Source: Anthostomella pinea (lineage: Eukaryota > Ascomycota > Sordariomycetes > Xylariales > Xylariaceae). From it: DNA of 64,000 bases. The position numbers were made by a program, and so were the translations under genes. Positions 21,237-32,299 of this stretch are shown piece by piece (the stretch's first letter is position 1; every line of letters begins with the position of its first letter). Below the pieces are notes generated by a model, which was not told the DNA's origin, ran no database searches, and was given only the letters and a program-made list of their open reading frames with translations. The stretch spans positions 3,100,001 through 3,164,000 of the forward strand of contig CAUWAG010000006.1 in NCBI GenBank assembly GCA_963556695.1, given 5' to 3'.

Positions 21237-21714
21237 GTGGTTGGAAAGTGAGTACCGGCGACTAACTGCTAGTCTGCTACCTTGGTCGAGGTGACTTGGC
21301 CAACAATCTCGCTGGAGTTGTTACGAACCAACAATGCCACAGGCCCGTTGGCAGGCCTGAAGGAAAGGTGGCCTACGAAGAGGCCAATCGGAACAAGCAC
21401 GCCACACAGAAGGAACCCAAGGCACCCGAGCACGTGATCTAAGGAATGTGGATCACGTGACCAGACTTTGCTCACGACTGCTCACGCGAGCAGCAGTGAG
21501 CACACCTCATCAGTGAGGGCGGTACATTGAAATGCGACGTGATGCGCTGGGAACAACACTGTGGCTAAGAGACTTGCCGTGCAGCATCTCAACCAGAGAA
21601 AGCCTACCAATCCATTGCTGCAGCCTCGCCCCAGTCCGTTTTTACTGTCTTCACACACCCTGCTGCCGGCCTTGACACCCATCACCAGTCACATCTACTG
21701 TACCTTCCCAGTCA
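21237..21714. other. Intergenic, no supported gene
   Basis: A palindromic cluster of GTGAGCA/TGCTCAC words lies at about 21470-21515. No coding feature was recognised. Confidence 0.4.
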
Positions 21715-21720
21715 TCAGTA

Positions 21721-22150
21721 ATGTGGGCATGCAGCTTTTGTGAAATGACTTTTAAACGCGAGTGGCAACTGGAATCGCACCTGCCTGTGCCTTCGTGGTA
21801 GCGGAACCAGAACGGAGATCTATCACAAGTCTTGGTTGGGATGATCTGTATTCTGGTTGGTGCTTGGTTACGTTCGGATGGGAAGGGATCCCATCCGAGA
21901 AGTATCTAAATACCTAAATTACAGTGGGTTGGTTCCTGTCACCTGGGGCAGCCTTCCCAGGTAACCTTATCGTAGAACGCCCTGGATGACAGGAGATCCG
22001 ATAAGGTACTGGTGGCTGCATCCAGTGGCTGGGATCCACATGCCCAAGCATTCGACGCGAAAGTACTTCTGCAACGTCCTTGGATGCAACAGCAAGGGCT
22101 TTAACCGCAAGCAAGATCTGAAAAAGCATGGATTGGAGTTTCACCCTCCT
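21721..22150 (+). pseudogene. C2H2 zinc-finger gene remnant (two fingers)
   Basis: Two separate plus-strand pieces look like zinc fingers of one fungal transcription-factor type. The first, at 21721-21800, is CSFCEMTFKREWQLESHL followed by a stop. The second, at about 22040-22145, is FCNVLGCN...GFNRKQDLKKHGLEFH (C-x4-C-x12-H-x4-H). The spacing and the TFKxxxxW word recall fungal proteins in which such fingers stand about 60-100 residues apart. No continuous frame or introns join them, so I call it a remnant. The second finger lies within an 87-codon ORF (21986-22249) and could alternatively be a small independent gene. Confidence 0.4.
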
Positions 22151-22402
22151 CTCGTGTCTCCTTTTGACTCTTGTCGGGAAGGCGATTTTACGAGGCAAGG
22201 CCGCCTGATGATATATGTAAACAGCCTAAATGTGACTCCATCTTGCTAAGTTTTTACAGCCATGAACTTCATAGCCATCCACGCAAAGAGCTTACCGACC
22301 CTCGATTGCGACAAGCAATGTCACAGCTCCGCCGTCGGAGGGTGTTGGATCCAAGCCTATCATCATAGCATTACAATACATATACGTTGGGTATCTACCG
22401 TC

Positions 22403-22856
22403 TCAGTGGCTAATCAGATGGGGAGCACCCCTCCGCACCCTGTCGAGAGATTCCCAAGTGAGCCAAGGAGACTGGGCTGGGTACCCAACCCACTGGACTA
22501 GAAACATCTTCCCACCATGGCTGACCCCCAAGACGTTAAGAATTTGGTGAAGAAACCTAGGTCCAAGAGCCACATGTCTGCCACCTAGGCTCCCCCCAAT
22601 ATGCCAATGAGAAATATTCGTCCTTGAATTGGACCTTTGTCTGCTGCTCCCAATCGCGGTATTCCAGCCATCTGACATCCGGAAGAGCCTTTCGACCATA
22701 GACGAAAAACTCTACAACATTGTACTTCACCTCCCTGTGTGCTCTGACGGAGAAAATGGTGCCAGGGTGTAGACGACCGTTGTTCAACGCCCCGGGTTCT
22801 CTGATACTTCCACCATCATCCGTTTTCCCGACCAATGGTGGCAGCCAGGGTAACAA
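22403..22856 (-). pseudogene. Chromodomain-like coding remnant
   Basis: Two overlapping minus-strand frames (22557-22856 and 22403-22699) appear to belong to one broken or unspliced coding region. The downstream frame encodes ILNVLGVSHGGKMFLVQWVGYP, then LTWESLDRV, which fits the chromodomain pattern (hydrophobic start, K-x-x-F-L-V-x-W, T-W-E-x-x-x-x-V). Chromodomains in fungi occur in histone-methyl readers and at the C-terminus of chromovirus integrases; no integrase residues were seen upstream. The source gene is unidentified. Confidence 0.4.
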
Positions 22857-22859
22857 TAC

Positions 22860-23350
22860 CGTGGAGGTGTTGCAGACTTGTTAAACAGAGCGCCACCCAT
22901 GGACTCTCACAGGTGTATGCTGCCCACCGGTTAGGAGACTGCAAATTGAAATGGCTGATGCGTGAGAATGAGTGATGGCCGGAGCTGTTCCTCGTACACG
23001 CCGAAGATTGTATGTGTGGCCAGATGGCGAGCTCTGGAGATAAGAATGATAGACAAGTACTGGTGTTCTTCTTAGAGTACTGATGGACGTCAAGGCGTGG
23101 TGCAGGAGTGCAGAAGAGGCAGTATGTCATGCAGCTGGGTGGGTGACGAGTCGATTCACAGGCGAGGGTGTCATGAGGTGTTGGGAACGAGGCTCTGCAC
23201 GAGGCTCAGCAAAAGTTGTGTTGCGATAAAGGCATTATGCAGCCAGCCTGTACCATCAGATAGGGTACAAATGGATGAGAGACAGAGCCCCGGCCATAGA
23301 GATAGTGGTAGTCCCTGTCTCGTCACACATACCTATCTATCAAGGAGGGA
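22860..23350. other. Intergenic, no supported gene
   Basis: Only short unrelated ORFs are present. The stretch ends at the TA target site of the following MITE. Confidence 0.4.
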
Positions 23351-23354
23351 AGTA

Positions 23355-23866
23355 ACGGCGGGAGCCCCCAAGTGGGACAGCCCCCCCAGTGGGACAGCCC
23401 CCCCAGTGGGACAGTTTTTACACCCAACATCACAATGTTCACTTATACATATCTCCACGAGGAATGAAGCTGTAAATACTGTTCCTATTGCCTTTGAATC
23501 GTTTTTTCTTAATGTCTTCTTGGCGATTGAGTAATTAATTATTGCTTTTTTCTTAAGCGTTTGGCGGTGCTTTGAAGTTTGACCATGCCTTGCTCTCACC
23601 AAAAGGTCGGGAAAACCAGACCCACGGCAGCCCAGAACGTTAAATTTAGTAAGGGTAAAACTTCATGCTATTATAACTCTTGTTATAACCATAACTTACT
23701 ATGAGCACCCATACTTTACAAGTTTAGAAAAAAGAGACAAATATTCTCGCTCAAATAACTACGTCGTACCATTATTATCGGTCGAGTTATGAGGGTCGCA
23801 ATAGTGACATTTTGGTGGGAAAACTGTCCCATTGGGGGGGCTGTCCCACTTGAGGGCTCCCGCCGT
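23355..23866 (+). mobile_element. Pogo-type MITE, copy 1
   Basis: This 512-bp non-coding element has inverted terminal repeats starting ACGGCGGGAGCCCCCAAGTG and ending with the complement (GAGGGCTCCCGCCGT). It is flanked by TA on both sides (23353-23354, 23867-23868), the target duplication of Tc1/mariner-pogo transposons. Three GTGGGACAG(C)n subterminal repeats follow the left terminus. The interior matches the second copy at 27433-27927 in inverted orientation, for example around AGTAAGGGTAAAACT. It has no transposase and depends on a partner in trans. Confidence 0.88.
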
Positions 23867-23868
23867 TA

Positions 23869-24500
23869 TAAACTGAGCACGAAAAAGGAGGCGAGATGTA
23901 ACAGGCTGTGAAAGACGAGGTGTGTGCGCACAATCTATGCGCTCACCACCTGGCTGCGTTACGTACAGACTGTACAAAAGGGCTGGGAACAGCTCGGTCT
24001 CAGATACGCGAGTGGAGGATACCATCCGGCTTTGCTGGACAGTGGAGACGCCGGTCCATGTAGGTGCGGCGGGCGAGTACGAGCTTGCTAATTTAGTGGA
24101 GAAGGATTGCACCTTGTTCTGTGGGCTGCGGCCGGTCGTGGAGATGGCACGGTCTATAGGATCGGGGAAGTCACAGGATCAGGGTCAGGCCGTCGACAGC
24201 ATTCAATACTGGTTAGAACCCGAGTTATTATTGAGTCATCTATTCATCATATAGAGCCATTTTCATGAAGCTTTGGTCTTGTCCTGTCTTCTCTTCTCAC
24301 AGAAATCCATTGAGGACCTTGTACTAGTTCCTAATTTTGTAACGCCAAGGCCCTACCTTCCTTCCCTTTAACCCGGGTATGCTTACATACCGGGAAGCGT
24401 CTAGATACTCTTATCTAGTAGTCTAGAGCGTGTATCTTGACAGTTTCTGACAATGACTTCAACGGGATTCCAGGTACTGTACAGACTGAATAAGTGGGTT
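23869..24500. other. Intergenic between MITE 1 and SNF2 remnant
   Basis: No supported gene was found. A plus-strand ORF of 110 codons (23922-24254) has no recognisable domain. Confidence 0.4.
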
Positions 24501-24505
24501 GTTGC

Positions 24506-26600
24506 TTATTGGCCATAGCGATGAACGCGATAGAATGCTTGGTCCTTGACCTGTTTTGTAAATACAGGCTCGGTCATTATTACATAATTGGCACGTGTCA
24601 TGTTGGGACCCTCTCCGGCGATACGGGCAGTGGTGATTAACAGCTGAGGATCGTGGGGATCTCTGTCTTCCAGCAGTTCCTCATCAGTCATACGGCAGAA
24701 TGGGGCATAAAGCGACCCCCGCTTGGGAGGAGCGTCTGTGGCCAGTACAAGAGTTTGGCATAGCGTAGGGAGTTCCTTGCGCAGTATTAGGGCATTGAGG
24801 AAGGCCGTCACAAGGAAAAGGATAAATATGATCATCTTTTTCCGCAAGGTACCACGGCCCTCCCCTACGTCCTTGTGCTGCTCACCATCTTTAAATATCT
24901 CTTTGATTTTCTCCCGGATCAAATCCATCTTGCTGCTGCCCGTCCCGATTGCATCAAGGTATGGCCAAAGCGTGTGGTTGCGCAGATCCGCATGTGACAT
25001 AGTATTCAGGTTGCCCTTTATGTCTTCTGCACAGAAACGACACGGCTGTCCCTGAAGCAACATTTTTGCTAGGCCTGGGAAGGTGGTACACAGCCCAAGG
25101 TCGTAAAGCGCCCCCGGTTTCTGAAGCCCTTTTCAACCTCGGATATGACACTCTCCAAGGTTGGCTCGGCGCCGCGCGAGCCATGATTTGAAACCTGCCA
25201 CAAAGTAATCTTCTTTGTTAGCCGCTTATCGAATTCATTCCTGGACATGTTTACAAGCGACCTGATGTCATGAGATAGGGCTGCGGGAGTTCTCCAAACG
25301 CGATAGGCTCCACTTCCATCGGCGGCAACAGAATGATAAAGTAGTCAAAAAAGCGGTAGTGGCTGTCTCTCTGGATCATATATGATTGCATGACTTTCTT
25401 TCTTAGCGCCTGGTACTGCTGAAAGCGCCTCTCGTACACTGTGCGTCTTTCCTCATCGGCAGATCCAACATCACATCCCTGGTCAACCAGCCAGTCGCTC
25501 TCTTTCGCCCACTTACCAAAAGTCGGGCAATGGGTTGTAGCCGGGGTTTTTTTTCCATCGCTGGACTGATGACGAGGTGATGGTGGTGAAGAAAGGCTCC
25601 AGCGTAGATGGGCTCCGCCGAATTGGTGTGCCGCTGATGCTAACAAGATATAAAGGCGAGCCCGAGCGACCGATCAACTTTTGCGTGATGAAATTCCAGA
25701 CTATTGTATGTCTGGCAATCTGGTTATGAGCCTCGTCCATCACCACCCAGCTAGGTTTGATAAAAAACGGCTCTTGTATGTCGCCGTCCTCATGTTGGAC
25801 GAGCAAACCGGATTCCTCCTGGATTCTGGTCAAGGCCGAGGATGTTGGCATTATTATGATGATGTGTTTATTGTCTTGCCTTTTCTTGCTGCCTAGCTTC
25901 AGTGTTGGTTTGTAGGAAGTATCAGAGCCGTGTTCCCATACCCACTGGTCATCGGTAATGTGGTTATCTTAAAGGTTGCTAGCGGTTACAAATGTGACCC
26001 TGGGATGCCTCTCCCTCATAGCGGTCGAGACTTTGTCGGCTGTCGTATGTACAGACCAGATCTCGGTCCTTCGAAGTCCATCTGGTAGTGGCGTTGGAGA
26101 GATATACTTCGATAGTTGGTCGCACTATTGCTCCCGGAGACCTGGAGGTACTAGGATGACGGCTGGCCCTCTAGGAAGGGTGCGTGACGTAAGGAACTGG
26201 GCAGTCGGGAGTCGATCCACACACGGACAGGCGAAGCCTCGGAGATACGTTCCCTTAGGACACTCAGCATCCTCCGGCTGTGGACGATCAAGAGTGCCCG
26301 TAGCAAGATGGTATCCCTTGCCGGTTTTCCTGTCTTGCCTGACTTCTTGCGCTGCCAGGCGGATATGGGGAGTGAGAATAACACCACACGTGCCTTTCAA
26401 GGTCTTGCCAACGGCCATACCGTCTGCCAGGAGAATGCCGAACGTCTTTCCAAAGTGATACATGAAAAGTATGCGAGTGATGGCCCAGAATTGATGCGGC
26501 TTTACGGCAATACTCAGCCCTTGAAAGCGGTGACAGTGAGCTGGATTCGACGAATCTGTTTTCGCTGGGTCATGTCCCGAAAATGCACAGGCGAAATCCC
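24506..26600 (-). pseudogene. SNF2-family helicase pseudogene
   Basis: Minus-strand pieces line up in SNF2 order. First comes KPHQFWAITRILFMYHFGKTFG followed by the Walker A-like ADGMAVGKT (about 26.4 kb). Then follow VVMDEAH (motif II, about 25.7 kb), SISGTPIRR (motif III, about 25.65 kb) and, near the end, LLITTARIAGEGPNMTRANYV with YRVHRYGQ (motifs V-VI, about 24.5-24.65 kb). A CRFCAED cysteine pair lies near 25.05 kb. Stops occur at several points (for example near 26.12 and 25.97 kb) and frames shift, so it is inactive. Plant-pathogen and saprobe genomes have many such expanded SNF2 relatives; the exact subfamily is not clear. It lies between two inverted MITEs and abuts the aquaporin fragment tail-outward. 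Confidence 0.75.
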
Positions 26601-26628
26601 AGATGTCCCTCTCTGACTCCTTGTCCAG

Positions 26629-27334
26629 GTCGACCTTCTCGCGTCGGTTATTGTCCGCTATCTCTTCCCTCAGAACTTCAATGTGCGGACGACCCTCGGG
26701 CAGGGAACGACCATTATGGAGGGCATCTTCATTGAGGCCGTCTGTACGGCCCAGTTAGTCTTTACCATTTTTATATTAGCTAAGGAGAAGCACCGCGCTG
26801 CGTTCATTGCGCCTATTGGTATTGGCATGTCGCTGTTTATCTCCGAGATGGTTGCTGTACAGTTCACTGGGGGCTCGCTCAACCCGGCGCGCAGCTTCGG
26901 TCCTTGCGTGATTACGCTGCAGTTCGACAAGGAACATTGGATCCACTGTATGTTCTCGTCGTCCTGAACTATCCTCCCTCGCAGCCTCCAAGATAGAACA
27001 ATCTACTGATAATGAATGCTCCAGGGCTGGGTCCCGTGATCGGTACAGTGGCAGCCGTGGTATTCTACCGCTTCATCAAGACTCTGGAATACGAGGTAAG
27101 CCGGCGCTCCATACCCATCGTAACCCCCCCCGCGCAGTTGCTAACCCGGTCACACAGATGGCGAACCCCGGCCAAGACGACGACATCGACGTTGAGGAAC
27201 TGGCCCAGAAGGACCCGGAGAAGCTCGAGCAGCTCCGGGGCACCCCCAACCGCAGCATGGTGGCGCCAGGACACTCAGCGTGCGAACCAATACCCGCACT
27301 ATGTCCATCCGCCAGGGCTCGGAGCTGGGACTGA
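26629..27334 (+). pseudogene. 3' half of an aquaporin / MIP-channel gene
   Basis: Three exons (about 26629-26947, 27025-27095 and 27158-27334), with GT-AG introns of 77 and 62 nt, encode the C-terminal half of a major-intrinsic-protein channel. Visible are TAQLVFTIFILA, the second pore box in GGSLNPARSFGP, HWIHWLGPVIGTVAAVVFYRF and an acidic cytoplasmic tail beginning NPGQDDD. The first NPA box and the N-terminal three helices are absent. Upstream of the acceptor at about 26628 the DNA is SNF2-like on the other strand, so the 5' half was lost by rearrangement. The remaining reading frame is undamaged, which suggests that the truncation is young. Confidence 0.8.
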
Positions 27335-27432
27335 GCAACCACCGGCTGTCGTTCCCGCAGCCAAGTGATGTTCGGGCTGGGAGTACGGCCTCTTTCCATT
27401 AATAAGCCTTTATATGTGATTAGACATGGATA

Positions 27433-27927
27433 ACGGCGGAGGCCCCCGAATGGGACAGCCCCCCCAATGCGACAGTTCCCCCACCAAAATCGCAATATTG
27501 CAACCCTTATAACTTAGCCGAGAATAATCGCACGATATATCCGTTTAAACGAGAATATTCGCCTTTTTTCTTTCTAAATCTGTAAAGCATAGCTTCTCAT
27601 AGTAACTTATGTATATAACAAAAGTTATAATAAAATGGAGTTTTACCCTTACTAAATTTTAGCGGCAAGGCTGCGGCAAGGCTGGTTTTCCAGACCTTTT
27701 AGTGGAAGCAAGGCATGCTTTAAGTTCATAGTACCGCTATTTAATCAATACGAAAGCGGTACTTAATAGCCTACATATCACGAAAACACCAAGGAAGTGG
27801 ATTCCAGCGTAATATTGACAATATTTACAGCTTCATTAGTCATGGAGATATGTATAAGTGAACATGGTGATATTTGGTGTGGGAACTGTCCCATTGGGGG
27901 GTTGTCACATTGGGGGGCCCCCGCCGT
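27433..27927 (-). mobile_element. Pogo-type MITE, copy 2 (inverted relative to copy 1)
   Basis: This 495-bp element starts ACGGCGGAGGCCCCCGAATG and ends GGGGCCCCCGCCGT, flanked by TA at 27431-27432 and 27928-27929. Its internal sequence is the reverse complement of the copy at 23355-23866, with divergence. It has no coding capacity. Confidence 0.86.
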
Positions 27928-27929
27928 TA

Positions 27930-28693
27930 GAAGATAGATATTCATCTATTGATCAAGCCCGATGAGGTTCAGTCCTTGTGGGCGTTCATCATTCTCTCCT
28001 TCATGAAGAGCCATGGTGATAGATGATATTGCACTGCACATCATTGGCCGCATCGAAGACGACTCTGGTGACATGGAACTTGTAGACCACGCAGTACTCG
28101 CCAGTAGGAAGCTCTAGACCGATCACTTCGCCCTGGATTACACATGACTGGCCACAATCTTCCTCTGTCCTTCTTTCTCTCCCCCACTGGGCCATCCCTG
28201 GTTCTAGTCATGCTGGCTCATATACACGCGACGGGGCCCCTCGGGAATAAATTGGCATTCTAGGACTTCCACTGGGAGCAGAGGCAGTGTAACGAGCCGT
28301 ATACACGTCTCCGGACGGATATGCGATTATCACAACAGATATGACCGTTCCGTGACCTCCCGCGATGGTTGACCTGATGACTCAGCATCATCTCGATACT
28401 GTTGCCGTTAATGGGCTTCCAGTGCAGTCTAGTAATGGGCTACTATGGGCCAAGTGCATTCACCACCTTGAAAGTTCTCAGACAACGAAACACGTATTCC
28501 TCCATTCAATATACAACAGCCCCGATACATATTCATGACGCCGACACATTGCAGCGGGCATGCCTTCACAGCAAATAGCGCCCCACCTCTACCAGTACAC
28601 GCTCTCATATATCGCAATTCCGGATACCACCTATACCAGAGCCTAGTACGAGTCCATAGTAGTAGACACAAAGCAGTAGAGAATAGCATGCAG
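27930..28693. other. Intergenic, no supported gene
   Basis: Short ORFs only. It begins beyond the MITE target site and runs to the 3' end of the SAT4-like pseudogene. Confidence 0.4.
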
Positions 28694-30054
28694 CTAGACC
28701 ACCTCAAAGGTCCTCTGGACCTGTACCGCCTGCATCGGGTACGAGGCTTGCCCTTCTTTCGCCCCAGAAGACCAGTTCCCATGGTTGCCAGCTTCGACCT
28801 CTGTCCAAGCTAGCTCCGCTGTACTAGATCCATTGTAAAGGCCCAAGTGGCGAGGTGGGGGCAACCTCTCTGTGTCCATGCTTTGTCCAGTTCCAGTACT
28901 TTTGGCAGACTCCTTGCCCGACAGCAGCCTCCAGTCGGTGCTGCGCACAAGAGAGCGAAACATGGACTTGACAGAGCCAAAGAGATTGACATTTGATAGC
29001 AACACCCTGTAAATAGGTGTGCAACAACAGATGATGCTCGCGCACATCTGGAGAATGTCCCAAACTGCATCAAGGCCACTGAAACCTGTGGTGCGGATCG
29101 GAAGGTCAGCTCTCGAAGGCAGCAGACCCAGGGCGATTCGCTTCCATGGAACAGGTACTTACCAACTGATGAATAAGAATCCCCGATTTTCACAAATCCG
29201 ATAAGGCCAGTCCTGCGTTCACCAAGTTAGCAATGTGTATCGTTGCACATACCAATAGCAGCGACTTACAAATCACCAAGGGCAAAGACAACACTCAGTC
29301 TCCACTTGTTGCGCGTCGATACTTGCAACTTCCGTACCATATATATGGCCATGCCTACCATGACAAAGTCCACGGCCGAGTTGATTGACTCAGGTATAGC
29401 GAGTATCAGCTTTGCGCTTAGGCAATGGCGTGGCCCCTTGAGCTCCCAAAACGATTGAATTGGCGTGCAGGCGAATACGCGAGTCCAGAACATTGCAAAG
29501 CCCCAAGAAAGCTGGACAAACGCCACGCCCCAAACTCAGCGCGTGAAGGCCCTGCTCGAGGAGAATATGCGATAGTAGAGGATCAACAGGCTGAGCTTCG
29601 CACAGGTCTGGTTCAAAGGGAACATGAAGTTTGTCAAATATCCCACCTGGTGTGAAATCTCAAGTCAGTGTCTGCATCTAGCGCAGTCAGAGGGGCGAGT
29701 CCACTTACTTTCAGAATGCGCCGGATTGTGTCGTAGGGAAGATGGGCATATTGCAGAGGGTTTTACCCGTTTGAGACGAAGATCTGTCAGCGTTGAATGT
29801 GATACGATGGAGATCGAGGCAGGCGGCCACGTTGCCTGCCCTAGGTTGGACTCACTCCACAACTCCATGATGTTGAACCCCAAGTTGAACAGTAAGGCCA
29901 GCAACGCCAAGTAGTCTTCCCAGCCGATTTTCCGCTGGGACTTTCTCGTGGCAACAAATCGGAGAACAGTGACCAAGATGGCTATTGGCGTACAGATGAG
30001 AGCCACCACAAAGATTGATCCCAGCACCCGGTCGTCAAAGACACGGAACGTCAT
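28694..30054 (-). pseudogene. SAT4/PTH11-like integral membrane protein pseudogene
   Basis: From ATG at 30054 the first exon encodes two membrane helices and the family words TVLRFVATRK and WEDYLALLALLFNLGFNIMELW. Later exons give YDTIRRILKVGYLTNFMFPLNQTCAKLSLLILYYRIF, FACTPIQSFWELKG, and AVDFVMVGMAIYMV, the Rhodopsin_dom_fungal (SAT4) pattern of a seven-helix protein. The cytoplasmic tail ends at 28694. Decay is shown by TGA at 29536-29538 (after FTR, at a likely Trp) and TAA at about 29763-29765, plus a poor first splice junction. Intact relatives are surface receptors or orphan membrane proteins in ascomycetes. This copy is probably dead. Confidence 0.7.
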
Positions 30055-30175
30055 TGTGCTGCTGAGAGGGACCTGTCGATGGGCACTGAGTTTCAGTAAT
30101 GAGACAGAGTAGAGAAATCTTGCTCAGAGCAAGATGAACAGAAGCCAGGCTCGAATAGAGCTATTGAATCAACGT
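30055..30175. other. Short spacer upstream of SAT4-like pseudogene
   Basis: Putative former promoter; nothing else recognised. Confidence 0.35.
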
Positions 30176-30925
30176 TCAGGGAAATGCGCTTCTTTGAACG
30201 ATGCCAGCCTGCTTTAGCCAGTTAGCAAGCCGAAGGCCTTGGATGGTAGCGAAGCTGCGAGCTGGAACTGCGTGCCAACATGAGGCGCCAACATGTGTGT
30301 TGCGATGTGACTGTGACGGCCTGCACAGACCTTCCCACATGACAAGCGGATACTTCCCAATAGGGGAAGGATCTGACCAGAGGATCCCCTTAAAGGGGCA
30401 ACCTCCCACTGTACCTATCTCTCTCTCTCTCTTCCTTTCCTCTCTAGTCTTGATATTCTCGTCAATAGAGTAATAGCTGCTTGCTGCAGGCCATGTCCCA
30501 GCTCCTCAGTATGCTCGCCGTGACAGTGCGGAATACAGTATTTTTGAGCGCTTTTTCGCACAGAGAGGCCCTCATCCGTGATATCTAAGATGGCATTCGC
30601 CATCTGATCCTCCGTATACGAATACGGAGGCATTTTGGGCGACTATACGATGCTGCGGTACATACAGAACGAGGCTTTAGGAGAGCCTTGAAAATCTCTA
30701 TTTAGGGTAGGAAAAGCGGGGTGATAGCTCTCCAATCACGTAAGCCAGGAGGGGTAAACTCAGCATTAGAGAAAATCCCAAGATCAGGGCTATCTAGAGC
30801 ACTAAATAAATCGTGAATAGCTTCAATATCAGGCTGAACCCGTATAAGTGAACATGTAGGAGTTTTGGTGGTGACCCCACAATTTGGCTGGCCGACTAGT
30901 GGGGGTGGCCGACTTCTATGGGGGG
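30176..30925 (-). mobile_element. 5' part of a pogo-like transposon, split by a solo LTR
   Basis: The right end (about 30838-30925) looks like a pogo terminus, with a duplicated GGCCGACT word and a terminal run of G. Minus-strand coding starts at 30633 with MPPYSYTEDQMANAILDITD and SVRKSAQKYCIPH, the helix-turn-helix start of CENP-B/pogo transposases. It is then interrupted at 30525 by a solo LTR. Beyond the LTR a possible continuation (GLRLANWLKQAGI) is weak. The catalytic DDE part is missing. The sub-terminal word TATAAGTGAACATG is shared with both MITEs, suggesting a related transposon family. Confidence 0.6.
30312..30525 (+). mobile_element. Solo LTR, family A, copy 1
   Basis: 214 bp begin TGTGACGGCCTG and end CGCCGTGACA (TG...CA ends with short inverted repeats), with a (CT)n tract in the middle. 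It is nearly identical to the copies at 36109-36322 and 36929-37140. Flanks are GTGAC/GTGCG, only three of five bases matching, so the target duplication is decayed or lost. It lies inside the pogo coding remnant. Confidence 0.75.
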
Positions 30926-30928
30926 AAT

Positions 30929-31405
30929 GGTATCTTGGCAACTTGGTCCTGGCACTCTCAGGAGGAGGCTTTACTCCCCGCATCGCGTTCAATGGCTTGG
31001 TCTGTAGAGATTTCGTTCAATTGAGGTCGTTTCATTCTAGTGGTACTGCCGTCATTGATATTTCGGGATTTTCCTTTCAGAGGGGAAATAACGGTGAAAT
31101 CAGCCTAAGAGACCTGTGACGGGCTGCTGCTGATGTCGTCAAGCAGCGCCTGGCGGAGCCTGCTCGGAGTTGCCGGGCTGTATGTCTTTCTAGGGGCCGG
31201 GGATTTGAGCATGCCGCCAGTGGTCGTCTTTGGGATGGCCATGGGCGTTTTTGGGGGCCCGTCGTGGAAGGGTGCCATCCGGCTTATGAGAAAAATTCTC
31301 TTGTGCCTTGGCAAAGATAGTCAGTTATTGAGAGAAGTGCCTGCTTTAACGCAGATATCGAGGTTGCGCCTTAACAGCGGGGCGCCAAGAAAAATAGTTG
31401 TTTTT
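30929..31405 (-). mobile_element. Orphan 5' fragment of the LINE family
   Basis: About 477 bp match the 5' UTR and first ~115 codons of ORF1 of the intact LINE (5539-6015). ORF1 readable from 31278 begins MAPFHDGPPKTPMAIP, compared with MAPLHDRPPNTPVAVP in the intact copy. It ends abruptly inside ORF1 next to the pogo terminus. LINE copies normally lose their 5' end, not their 3' end, so this piece was probably cut by a later deletion or recombination. It carries stops (for example TAA after 31104). Confidence 0.85.
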
Positions 31406-31499
31406 GTTTGGTTTGTTGAGCCTGACTCCTTAGTGATGACTATCCTATTATCCTATGCTCTCATATTAACATGGTTTATAGACTTCCTTGCTGCCCACA

Positions 31500-32296
31500 G
31501 CCAACATCGAGGCTTTGCTGGACCTTGCATCTCAGGGCAAGATCCAGGAGCTCAAGTCGTCCTTGGCTATCTTGAGTACCCGGTATGGCGTACTAAAGCA
31601 GACGCTGGTACTTGAGCACGCCAGAGACCGCGATGGCAACAACGTTGCCCACCATGCAGCCACCTATGGCCACCACGGTATGTGTCATGGGCCGAGTATA
31701 TGGAGTGTTACACTGTAGGGTCAACTTGGTCTCGTATAGTCACTAATATCATTAGATGTCCTGGAGTTCATCGAAAACGATGTCTTCCGAGTCGACGACC
31801 GACCCAACCGTGATCAGAACCTACGCAAGCTGATCGGGGAGAAGAACAGCGCAGGAGATACGCCCTGCCATCTGGCGGTCGCCGCTGGCCAGTTCATTAC
31901 AGCTGGGTACCTGATTAACCACGGTGCGCCACTATCAGTGACGAACCACGCGGGCTGGACGCTGTTGCACGCGGCAGTACGCGCTGAGAAGCTAGTGATC
32001 GCGCTGTGGCTGGTGCAGAAAGGCCTGGATACAAACGCACAAACCGTCAAGGGCAGCACAGCCCTTGATCTGGCAGCCAAAGACGATTGGTACGACGGAG
32101 CGAAGATGCTGCTAGAAAGGGCGCGGACCTTGGCATTATCAACGCGAACCGCATGAACCCGGGGCATGTGGCAGACGTCTTGTGTAGCGAGGCCTTCACC
32201 GGCCTCCTTATGACTAAGGAGTTCTTCGAGCCCAGTGAACCCCAGGGCGGCTACGACTGGGAGCAGATAAAGGAAGACGATGAATACTTCGAGTAG
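31500..32296 (+). pseudogene. Ankyrin-repeat protein gene, 5'-truncated and frameshifted
   Basis: An exon begins after the acceptor at about 31500 (CCCACAG) and joins, across a ~75-nt intron (GTATGT at about 31679 to ATTAG at about 31754), to a second exon. Ankyrin signatures are visible: NNVAHHAATYGH, GDTPCHLAVAAGQF, GWTLLHAAVRAEKL and GSTALDLAAKDDW. A one-base deletion near 32110 shifts the frame from KMLLE to KGADLGIINANRM, after which the reading continues to TAG at 32296. The 5' exons are missing; the LINE fragment lies just upstream at 31405, marking the breakpoint. The protein end is acidic (EDDEYFE). Confidence 0.75.
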
Positions 32297-32299
32297 GGA

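Noticed and set aside
30307..30530. Five-base target duplication for LTR A copy 1
   Set aside because: The flanks GTGAC and GTGCG match at only three of five positions; not reported as a duplication.
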